Positions 11,961 to 21,576 of a DNA stretch of 64,000 nucleotides are shown one piece after another (the stretch's first letter is position 1; every line of letters begins with the position of its first letter). Made by a program: the position numbers and the translations under genes. The notes beneath the pieces were generated by a model that saw nothing but the letters and a program-made list of their open reading frames with translations, searched no databases and was not told the DNA's origin. Source of the DNA: Clarkia xantiana subsp. parviflora (lineage: Eukaryota > Streptophyta > Magnoliopsida > Myrtales > Onagraceae); contig JAPTYO010000002.1 of NCBI GenBank assembly GCA_036873135.1, forward strand, positions 22,222,452 to 22,286,451, given 5' to 3'.

Positions 11961-14900
11961 ATGTCAGCCAACGATAAACAACCTGGAAACGGAGACTCTG
12001 AAGGTTAGCTCCAAACCCTTGTTTTCATGTACTTGTTTCCACCCTCAAGCATGTTTTAACTTGACAATGCTTCAGTACTGCGTGTTCATATAATTTTACC
12101 CCACTGAGTGTTCATACATTTTGACTACCTCGCCAACAAAAATAATTATACATTAGTATTGTCATCCTAAGTATACATTTTCTGCAGCATGGCCGTCTCA
12201 ACAGAAGTTGACACCTAAACCCAGAATTTAATTTGAGGCTTTTTGATATTGTTCCTTTTTTTTGTTAATTTTTTTTTTAAAAAAAAAAATTATGATATGT
12301 ATACGTGGAGTCCCTAGTTAAAGGAATCTTATAAAATATTCATTCATAAAATTTCATTTTTAGTTGATAAATATAGTAAAAAATAACAGTAGTTCATTGA
12401 AGTTTTCTTGTTACATTGGTGAAACTGTTCACTATTTTTTTGAACTAACTTTGTTTTCGTATGACTGAATTCATAAAATCGTTGACTAACTTTAGATTCT
12501 AAAATTCAATTCGACGAAAACTGCAATATAATTTTGTGCAGATTTTAATTTGTTCTGGAAAAGATATATAGCAAAAAATAAAAAAGATAAAACATGAAAA
12601 TAATTGTTACATACTGGAATCGACACCGTGACTACTTCCCAAAAAAACACAATCTCGTTCCACTGACATACAAATGCATCTGGTTATAATTACGACATAT
12701 TTGTTAAATGTTTATAACGTCCACCAAGTTAAAACGAGGCCTACAAAATTGTGAGGGCCAAAGCCCAGCCCTTGGTGGCTTGGGCCTTAAGCCGGGCCTC
12801 ATTTTCTGGATGATAACTTGTATGTTCGATTTATTGCTTTGCTTGTGAGTTGTCCCAGACTATGTACTCGAGCTTTAAGTCAGATTCGTACACTGAACCT
12901 GACTGAGGTCCTGACACAATTGGTATGACTATAGGTTTGCAGTACGAGAACCCTATACATTTCGACGAGTTCTATGATCCGATTCCCCCAAGCAAGGAAG
13001 ATGACCCGCCAAAATTCTTCGACTCACTTGATCATGTACTGTCGTGGTACACTGCATACGGTCAGGAATGTGGGTTTAGGGTAAGAAGGCACTATAGTCA
13101 TAAAGACCCAAATGGAGCAGTAATTCAGTGTGTCTTTGCTTGCAACCGGGAGGGGAAACGTAGAGAGGTGTACAAAAATCGACCAGACCGCAAGAGACAA
13201 GCCACAACAGAAACACGTGTCGGTTGTAAGGCAAGGCTATCATGTAAATTAGTACCAGTAAATATGAAGTGGTGTATCGACGCATTCCACAATGACCACA
13301 ACCATGAATTACTTCCGAATACTTACAGTCAGTTCATCTCCGGTTTTAACAAACGCGTTCCAGCGGCTGACACTTCACTAACGGAGACAATGAAACAGGT
13401 AGGAATACCCGCTACCAGAGTCTTCGATTTCCTAGCAGTTAGGGAGGGTGGATACGAGAAGTTGGGGTATAGGAAGCGGGATTTGTACAACTACCTAGAT
13501 ATGATACACAAGAAACTGACTGGCCAGAATGATGCGGATCGGGCGTTAAGCTATATGTCCGGAAAGGAGGTCAGTGACCCTCAATTCTTCTACGCCATCG
13601 ACTTGGACGAACAACAGCAGCTATCCAGATTAATTTGGATGGATGGTGGATGTAGGTCTGACTACGCATCTTTCGGCGATGTAGCTCTAATGGATGCAAC
13701 CTACAAAACAAACATATATGGCCAACCCTTGATTGTAATCGGCGGCGTAAGCAACCACCACAATACGCTCATATTTGCCACCGGTCTTCTGCATGACGAA
13801 ACAGAAGCCAGTTACGTATGGTTTTTGCAAAAATTTCGTGAAGGTATGGGTAACTCTGCCCCAAAATGCCTGATAACAGACGGCGACACGTCAATGGCGT
13901 TGGCAATACAGCAGGTCTTCCCTGAGACGAGACATCGATTGTGTGGATGGCACTTATCTAGGAACGCAGATAGCCATATAAAAATTTCAGGATTCCAAAA
14001 GGAGTTCCAACAGTTGGTGTATACCCCTATGACAGAAATGGCTTTCGAAAATGAGTGGCTTAAATTTTTAGCTAAATACGGGATGGATGGAGAGGGGGGG
14101 GGGTTGGATGGGGAGTTGGGAGGCGGGGGGGGGGGGGGGGGGTTGGAGGAAGGAGAGGGGGGGTTGGAGGAAGGAGAGGGGGGGTTTGAGAAGGACCCGT
14201 TGAAGAAAGCAAAGAGGTGGCTGAGGGCCCAGTACCGTCGTCGCTCGAAATGGGCAGCTACTTTCTTTAGGGGAGTTTTCTGCGGTGAGGCTAGGACGAC
14301 GCAACGTATAGAAGGTCTCAATGCTAAATTCAAGAACCAGCTAGTCAGGGGGACATCGATGCGCCTGATAGTGTTGCTCAAGTATGCCGACATCCTGTTG
14401 CAAAAGTCAAGGCAGACAAACTTTGAAGCCGAGTATACGGCAATATCGACACTAGTGCAGAGTTCTGTAACAGTCCTAAAACAAATTGAGAAGAATGCAC
14501 GCAAGATTTACACTCCAGCTTCGATGGTCAGGATAGTCAAACTGATCGGACTGGTGGGTGCAACGATAGTCAACGGCCCGGTGAGATCAGAGACAACCAC
14601 CGTGTATACGGTCAAAGACTACGACAACTTTTTTATAGGTGAATGGACGGTTCAATATTGTGAAGCCACGACCGAGCTCAATTGTGATTGCCTGTATTTT
14701 GAGACTGTCGGCTTGCCTTGTGAACACTCGTTTGCAGTAATGAAATACGAGCATCTGCAGCAAATTCCCGACAATTTGGTGAACAATAGATGGACGATGA
14801 GGCCAATCAATAGTCCAAGTATACCAACAGGCATTCCGTCCGAGGCCCCACGCAGCATACACTCTCACTACGCCTCGATTTTATCAGCAGCAGTAGCAGC

Positions 14901-15366
14901 AGGTGATGATGCCACGTTTAAAAAGGCACTGCATGAATTGAACAATCTAGGCGACCTGCCCCGTCATACACCTCGACAGACTACAACATCGCCAAAGAAG
15001 ACTGCTGAAAATCCCAGGAATTCAACTAAGAAACGAACTGCCAGGAAGAATAAATGTAGTCGTAAACGACCAGACAATAAGGATACAGGTAAAGAAGATA
15101 CTGGTCTGCGCTCTAATCATCTACCCAACAGAAATGAAGTTCCCCCTGATTACAACTATGATGATTTACCCACCCAAGAAGAAACTACAACTGATGTACC
15201 TAACACCCAAGAAGAAACCACAACTGACATACCACCCAGCCAAGAAGACACAATTACTGATGTGCACAATATTTACGCCAGCCCTTATACTTCTGCTTGG
15301 TCGGTGAACAACAATCCAAATTTCTACTACCCATCGTTCAGTTTCCTCCGCTCTTATCGAAATTAA
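11961..15366 (+). CDS. FAR1-like Mutator-type (MULE) transposase
   Basis: The main exon is open from 12925 to 15366. A short first exon, 11961-12003 (MSANDKQPGNGDSE), joins in phase to 12935 (donor GAAG|GTTAGC, acceptor CTATAG|GT), giving about 824 aa. Domains in the spliced numbering: FAR1-type DNA-binding region about 35-140 (FDSLDHVLSWYTAYGQECGF, then CVFACNREGKRR and HNDHNH); MULE transposase core with DATYKTN (D268), ITDGDTSM (D330) and QRIEGLNAKFK (E474); SWIM zinc finger near 598-615 (CDC, then GLPCEH). The C-terminus has a basic stretch (KKRTARKNKCSRKRP) and three degenerate QEETTTDV repeats. All three catalytic acids and the SWIM ligands are present, so the protein could be an active transposase or a domesticated FAR1-related factor. 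A Gly/Glu-rich insert (about residues 399-437) comes from a poly-G tract. A deleted relative at 17342-17565 favours a mobile origin. I found no terminal inverted repeats. Confidence 0.85.
14094..14195 (+). repeat. In-frame poly-G / GGA-rich low-complexity expansion
   Basis: This includes an 18-base run of G (14125-14142) and two copies of a TTGGAGGAAGGAGAGG unit, all in the reading frame of the transposase gene. It encodes Gly/Glu/Leu-rich sequence between the second Asp and the Glu of the catalytic triad. The exact run length may be unreliable because long G runs are hard to sequence. Confidence 0.85.
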
Positions 15367-16136
15367 CCAACTTGTAATTTCATATACTGCTCAACACACC
15401 GGGTGTATCAATCAGATTCCCGTTAACCTTGCAGATTATGTTACCTAAGAAAAACGTGTAAAATAGGTTCTAACACAGACAGCCAAACGAATATGCTGCA
15501 GTTTCCTAACAGCATGCGTATTTCTTAGCAAACACATGTTTTATCAGTCAACATGTTGACGGACACAATTGAAATTCATGTTGGACCTGTTATTTTAGGC
15601 AGCTGATTTATCATCACAACAAAAAATCCTGTAGGGGAGAAAAAACATTTATTTAACATGCAGCTACCACGGATTGAACCTAGGACGTATCACCCATTAA
15701 GTAGCGTGCTACCACTAGGCTGAATTGAAAACTTAGTCTAATATTGTATACATTTAATAAATACACAAATAATTGGTTTATAGTTGCTACGTTGGATTGT
15801 CTATAATTTGGACCTTGCCGTCCATTACTCTCCATTCTGCAGAAAACCCTAGAAGACACATCAAGGAAACGGCGAAAGACAACAGCTCCATCGGCTTCGT
15901 CGCGTCGACTCAACTGTCTTTTGTTGCATCTCTAGGTAATATAATTGTTCTATGTTAGGTTACATTTTCAATATCATCATCTAATTGTCAATCGTCTTTG
16001 CACTTCATCGATTTTAGGCTACAATTACTGCAGTTGAATAAATCAAACTGTAATTCTTTTCGGAATTCATGTGTTTGTGTTAATTTTTTGTTAAATAGCT
16101 GATACTTCTATGATTCGATGTGTTTCAGATATAATA
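15367..16136 (+). other. Intergenic region with probable 5' UTR exon of the B3 gene
   Basis: The MULE 3' flank runs to about 15475 (also present at 17430-17560). A spliced-leader-like segment ends at CATCTCTAG|GTAATA (about 15935), and the next acceptor TGTTTCAG (16121-16128) directly precedes the B3 start codon. A noncoding first exon therefore probably lies in about 15800-15935. The open frame there (15773-15958) shows no family. Confidence 0.4.
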
Positions 16137-16712
16137 ATGGCTGATCTCGGTAAGTTCGACGGTAACAACTTGTCTTTCTTATTGGTTGTGGTTTTTTTTA
16201 AATTGATATGCCTTTACTAAACAAGCAGTTTAAAATGGGACTTGCAGATGAGCTTCAGATGTTGGATTATTTCCTGTCTCGAACTAATATTTCATTTCGA
16301 GTAAGAGTAGATGAGAGCACGAAAACAAAATTAGTAAGTGAATTCAACAATTCATCTTTTGATGTCATGGTACTGGCTCAGTGGATTGGATACTTGTTGT
16401 TGGTTTGATGATTCAATTAAATTGTACTTTAACTGAATTATGTAGCCTATCCCCAATGGGTTTATCCAAGCTGCACGTCTGGAAAACCGTCGAACGCTCC
16501 TTGTAATTGACCGGTCTGAGCTGGTAACGCCGATGCAGCTTGCTAAACGCTATATCACTAATTGCGAACCATCGGGTCCAAACCCATGGCGATACAACAT
16601 AAGGAATGGGTGGGCAGAATTTTACACCATAGCTGGACTAAAGGAATCAGATGAGCTGACTGTTGTGTTTGCTGGTGAAGACATGGTGTTTGTGGCAGTG
16701 GAACGTTCCTAA
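16137..16712 (+). CDS. Small B3-domain DNA-binding protein
   Basis: Three coding exons are proposed: 16137-16149 (a 13-nt start exon, CTCG|GTAAGT), 16248-16333 (acceptor CTTGCAG, donor AAATTA|GTAAGT) and 16446-16712 (acceptor TTATGTAG), all in phase, for 121 aa. Residues about 20-119 follow the B3 fold signature: FRVRVDES, then LPIPNGFIQAARL, TLLVIDRS, WRYNIRNGWAEFYTIAGLKE, SDELTVVFAG and FVAV. B3 domains are plant-specific seven-stranded DNA-binding modules in ARF, RAV, LAV and REM factors; this protein is a single domain with no activation region visible, closest in style to REM-type genes. AATAAA follows the stop directly (16711-16716). Single-B3 miniature proteins are often of unknown function. 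Its position next to a transposase may be chance or gene capture. Confidence 0.7.
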
Positions 16713-16997
16713 TAAAATCTACGGCGTTAAATGACACAACATTGGAGCCCAATGGGCGTGTATTATGACTTTTTTGGGGTTTACAAACTATTAGGGATGT
16801 ATGTTTCCCAATAAGTACGACTGAATGTTGCAATGGGTGTTCATCAAACTTATTTCCTGGTTTTCTTCTTAATGGGGATATATGTGTCCGCTTGTGTGGA
16901 TGTTTAAAAAATGATTCATAAAAGGCAATAACGACTATAAAAGAGCCATCGAGGATATTGAATCCAGTAGTAATAATTCAGCAGGAGCACATTATGC

Positions 16998-17342
16998 TTA
17001 TACATATCTATTAGCTAGAATCTGAATGCAAAGATTGTTAAAATAAAAATCATTCAATATTGCAGGAACCATGAATAAAACCATCAGAAGTTTGCCTTGT
17101 CTATTAAACTGCTCAGATCGACCAACTTGACACTCCTTTCCAATAACGCCTGTATGGCTGTCCCTTTTCCTGTTCTGAATTATCCCAAATATCCATCCCT
17201 TGTTTGTTCCAGAACCAGATGCACGTTCCCAAACGGATACATCAAAATCAGCTAGCTCAACGGCTTCTGGTGTCTGGTATTTACCAAGCATTACAGCTCG
17301 ATAACACTCCTTGATACACATACCTCGATATGACTCCATCAA
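16998..17342 (-). CDS. Unrecognised open frame, possible exon fragment
   Basis: A 114-aa minus-strand frame begins MMESYRGMCIKECYRAVML. Its first 60 residues have balanced composition (charged, aromatic and Gly residues, TPEAVELADFDVSVWERASG) unlike the surrounding AT-rich noncoding DNA, which suggests a real exon or a captured gene fragment. I do not recognise a family. It abuts the deleted transposase relic at 17342. Splice partners were not identified. Confidence 0.3.
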   Translation of the reverse strand: MMESYRGMCIKECYRAVMLGKYQTPEAVELADFDVSVWERASGSGTNKGWIFGIIQNRKRDSHTGVIGKECQVGRSEQFNRQGKLLMVLFMVPAILNDFYFNNLCIQILANRYV

Positions 17343-17565
17343 ACAACTACCTAAACATGATACAGAAGAAATTGACTGGGCAGAATGATGCAGATCCAGC
17401 GTTAAGCTATATGTCCGGAAAGGAAGCCAATGAACAATTGTTCAGTTTCCTCCGCTCTTATCGAAATTAACCAACTTGTGATTTCATATACTGCTCAACA
17501 CACCTGCTGTATCATTCACATTCCCGTTAACCTTGCAGATTATTTTACATAACCAAAACGTGTCC
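17342..17565 (+). pseudogene. Internally deleted relic of the MULE transposase gene
   Basis: The segment from 17342 matches the transposase gene from about 13486 (ACAACTACCT, ATGATACA, then GTTAAGCTATATGTCCGGAA). Near CAATTGTTC it switches to the gene's 3' end from about 15332 (TTCAGTTTCCTCCGCTCTTA, stop TAA, and about 100 bp of 3' flank). About 1.75 kb is missing between the two matches, with TTC microhomology at the join. Several substitutions show that it is not a very recent copy. Confidence 0.85.
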
Positions 17566-18658
17566 AACCAATTATCTCCTTCGCTGGAATTTTTATAGTC
17601 ACTCAACCATAAATTGAATGAAACCTAAACTGATTGAAAAATCCTTTTGCACGAAACACAAATGTATGTATCTACACTTTCAAAAACTGTTTCTTGTTAA
17701 ACAACATTCAATTCATCAGGATTGCATTAAAGCAGAATGTAATGTTCGAAAATGAATGGCTATTGATGTATTGAACAGCAAATTAACACAATACAACAGT
17801 AATAGATGTTCAATTCATCAGTATCACTATCCCCGTATCCATATACAACCAACAACACGTCTCATAAATATCAACAAACAGACAATTGAAGCTTCATACT
17901 GCAAGATGAAAACAAGCTTCAGAATGGACTTGTCTGGCCTGTGAAATGGAGCAACCACATTCAAATCCCTCCTTCGAGAACCGACCGCAGCGCAGCGGAA
18001 TGATTCAGCAATGGAGGTAGGGAAGGAGGTAAGGGAAGGCGGGTGAAGAAGGATAAGGGGTAGCTCCGTCGAACTAGACTACAGACCCAAAACGTAACGT
18101 ATAGTAAACGGCAAGTTCAAACGTCTGTTAAAACTTCACATCCGGTCTGGATAAATCTTCGAACCGTGGTCTAATTCACTTAAGTGATGTGATATGATGT
18201 GACAAGAACCACTAAACCGCATTTTTTCTCTTTTAAACGAAATTACAAGTTTGCCATTAAATACAGGCCTCTGATTGGTGGAAATTAGGCCGCATGAAAC
18301 AGCGGCCGTTCCATAGTTTAGTCCTTCTGGATTTCTTGCTCCTCGCCGTGTAATACCCTTTTTGCACACTGACCCCTAAACTTCTTGTCAGTCCAAATCA
18401 CCCCAAACTTTCTTGATATACAAAAGTTCAGTACATTATATCCATCAAAGATCCATTTCATCTTCATGTTGGTTTGTAGATGGAAATGGTAAAAACAAAC
18501 GTGTTTCGTGTTATTACATCAACAATGATGAGAGACATTACAGTTAACCATCACAATGTTAAGAAATCGACACAAGGGCCAATTTTACAGCATCTTTACG
18601 TGTAATGTAATATTAATAACACAACCATAACCAAAACCAATAGAATCATCTAAGCACT
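17566..18658. other. Intergenic region, 3' of PYRD
   Basis: No gene is supported. The segment includes the presumed PYRD 3' UTR next to 18659. The frames at 17756-17944 and 18136-18369 have no recognisable features. Confidence 0.5.
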
Positions 18659-20477
18659 TCAATTTAGAATACGACTCTCCAGTATGATACTTTGATCGAA
18701 GCTTCGTGCTGTCATGTTCTGTACTCTAACCCCTTTTACCAGGCTTGTCAGAGATCGAGCAGCTACACCAGATTCATCCCAAACCGGCAACACTTCCACA
18801 ATAACTTTCTGCACCAAATCCTTCTCTTTAAGCAGATCTTCATAATCATCAAGGTTCCCCCTCAAATCCAGAAGAACACTACACATTCCTTGCTGATAAC
18901 AGTGGTCCAAGATGTCATTCAAGTTCAACTGATCTAACAAGACAGTCTCTATCCCATTGTCTGCAGAATCAGTTGCTCTAGCGTGTTCTTTATCTGAAAA
19001 GATGATGGTCTTTGATTTGTCTTCTGGAGCTTCAAATCGAAAATCTGATTTTCTGGAAACTATGATCCGAAGGGGCTGGTTAGCTTCAGGTTCTTCAGAC
19101 ACAGGCAGTGATGATTTTTGATTCACTGAGGTTGAAGAAATAATGACTGCATCATATTCCTGCATCAGCTTCGAATAATATCCACCAGATGTTGATGCTC
19201 CTTCACCGAGCTGGTCGAGAACATGGCCATTAATTGACATGGAGTACCTATAAATCATGCAGGAGATTCATCAACAAAAATCAAGGAGAAGTTTTGATTC
19301 AGATCTACACAAATTGATTTTCTTCTTTCCATTTTAGCAAATTATCGAGTATCTCACTCAATCACTTTTTATCATAAAGTGTACAGTATGTTTTGTTCTA
19401 ACTTCCACACGTATTAGATGTATAGCACCTCAAAGAGAAATTTACAAAGTTTGAAACTGAAAGCGGATTTAAGTGATAAAATCAAAGAATTTTTCCTTGA
19501 GAGATAGCTTTTTCACTTTCTTACTGAGTTTCAGGCACTGTAGAGTTTTCCTACCTCAAAGTAACAAAGGGCTTCCCGGTAAGCATTCTATGGGTATAAG
19601 CCTCAAGAAGATTCTTGCAGAGTTCTTCTTCAACACCAACAATTACCTCAACTCCTGCAGCTTTCAATTTTTCCAACCCTTTTGAAGCGACAATCGGGTT
19701 CGGATCCACCATTCCAACCACCACCTTCTTCACTTTGGCTTTAAGAAGTGCTTCGGTGCATGGTGGGGTCCGACCATAGTGGTTACATGGTTCCAAACTA
19801 ACATAGGCAGTTGAATTTTCAGCTAACTCTCCAGCATCTCTCAGAGCAAATACCTGAACATATCCAACAAATCAAGCACTCCATTAACAAAGATAAGACA
19901 AGGCCAATCTCTGTTCTGAAATTGTAATTTTGCCCCTTAAAAAGATGAAATTTTGCTTTTTTGGAAAGCAGGTAGCAAGAAACACATTCAAAATTGCTTA
20001 AAAACTAAAGTTTCTCCTTCGTTTAGAATTTCACTAGGCACACTACTTAACTCAAAATGAAGAGACTTCTTCATCAAAATACAAACTTGGTGACAATAAA
20101 CTGACCTCGGCATGAGGCTGCCCAGCTTTGGGGTGAAAACCCTCACCAACAATGTTGCCATCTTTCACAATAACACATCCTACCATTGGATTGGGACTTG
20201 TGTGGCCGATGGCCTTCCTTGCAAGTTCCACAGATCTCCTCATATAGAACCCATCATCATGATGGGCCATTTCAGAATGAACCCTAAGAGCAGTGTATTT
20301 TAGGCAACTGCGGTGCAGCACAGAGGAACTTTTGAGCCAATAGAATCCAACACTAGAACTTGGAGGATTCTTGCACTTTCTAGTTTCTGAAGGGTAAGCG
20401 AACAAACGAGCTGAAGGAGACAGATTAGGGATAGTAGTGGTGTAGGAGTTGGGAAGAGAAAATTTTAGAACTTGCAT
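18659..20477 (-). CDS. PYRD: Pyrimidine deaminase of riboflavin synthesis, chloroplastic
   Basis: Three exons, 20477-20106, 19853-19555 and 19247-18659, join in phase (AG|GTCAGT; TTCAG|G; GAG|GTAGGA; TATAG|G) into a 419-aa protein, close to the length of Arabidopsis PYRD. Residues 1 to about 65 are Ser/Pro-rich with few acids, as in a chloroplast transit peptide. The CDA-type deaminase domain follows: [21 protein letters not shown], the HAE motif (H122, catalytic E124), and [12 protein letters not shown] (C147, C156), which complete the zinc site. The enzyme deaminates diaminohydroxyphosphoribosylaminopyrimidine in plastid riboflavin synthesis. The C-terminal 230 residues correspond to the RibG-like reductase domain. 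In plants this domain of PYRD is known to be inactive, and reduction is done by a separate protein, PYRR; that is family knowledge, not read here. Starts at the first ATG after a probable 5' UTR intron. Confidence 0.93.
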
Positions 20478-21170
20478 CCTCTGGGGTTATAGTTTCTGGA
20501 GTTGGAATGTGGTTGATATAAGGTCTATAGTGCAGAATCAGTTACTGAGAAGCACAAACCGATGCGCCCTGACGATTGTTCAAGAAACCCGAATAAGTAA
20601 TCCAAAACATATATAGAAAGTTGATCAAACTGAAGAAGATGCATTTATCCTATGATTCACGGAAAATGATTCAATTTATGGCAAATGCGGTTGGTTGAGA
20701 ATTCAGGTGGATGACACGATTCTCCACTTCTTCAATAGGTTAGCTCATTGCATGAATCAATCTATATATGTCTATTTATATTTGGAATCTACACTAATGG
20801 ATGTAGTCTAACTACTCTTCACTTATTTTTCAGAATTCTGACTTGATTTCTGCATAAACTCGAACTCAATAATTATGTAACTTTTACATAATTTATAAAC
20901 AATTTTGGCTCAACAGCAACTAGTTAGATGAATGTAATTTTGAAAAATTGCCCACGAAAAACACAAATGCAATTGAATGGAAGACCAATGAAGATAATAA
21001 TTACCGAAAATTAGCCACCGTTTTCGTCTAAATCTAGACGATGAACAGAAAAATTGGCAGCCGGCGACGCCTCCGCAGATTTAGAGATGATGGCTGGTTG
21101 AGAGATATTGCGCAGAAGAGACGGAGGCGCCACGCCGCCACCTCCAGTGATGTTGGGCAACGGAAGTTGG
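20478..21170 (-). promoter_or_regulatory. PYRD 5' UTR with probable leader intron
   Basis: A GC-richer stretch at about 21005-21165 looks like a transcribed first exon. It ends at TTTTCG|GTAATT (minus strand), and CTTCTCAG at about 20548 is a good acceptor near the ATG. A leader intron of about 450 bp is inferred. The PYRD promoter would then lie in about 21170-21500, shared with the divergent C2 gene. Confidence 0.45.
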
Positions 21171-21514
21171 GCCTAGATTCAAAGCCCACAATATCGGATC
21201 GTCCAAACTAATTGGACATGTATTAATGTTTTTCTTTTTAATGAAAAAAATATAATATCGTGATGACTTTTTTTGCCAAAGAAAAATTTATTATTTCAGT
21301 CAGTCCTATCATGATTTTGATACAAAATCCGAAATTTCAATTTTGTAAAATCGCGTTGTTGCATGATCTAATATGGAATTATTAACGTTTCGGGTGGTCA
21401 TAAATAATAAACAACAAAAAGAAAACGTACCGATATTGGTTATTGTCTAAATTATTCAAGTCGGAATTAAAACTCGTAGTAATAATAAAACATAAAACTG
21501 AAGATTTTGTATGA

Positions 21515-21520
21515 TATAAA
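21515..21520 (+). promoter_or_regulatory. Probable TATA box of the C2-domain gene
   Basis: TATAAA lies 57 bp before the chosen ATG (21577). With a usual start site about 30 bp downstream, the transcript would begin near 21545 and skip the out-of-frame ATGs at 21534 and 21538. Confidence 0.5.
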
Positions 21521-21576
21521 TAAAGAATTTAAAATGAATGAAACTGCAATAGTTTCATTACTTGTTCTCGCCGCTG

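Noticed and set aside
13812..14504. 230-codon minus-strand frame with poly-Pro
   Set aside because: It is the antisense shadow of the transposase exon; the proline run is the complement of the poly-G tract.
11961..17600. Terminal inverted repeats of a MULE around the transposase gene
   Set aside because: I looked upstream of 11961 and downstream to about 18000 and saw no long matching inverted ends or 9-bp duplication. The element boundary remains unknown.
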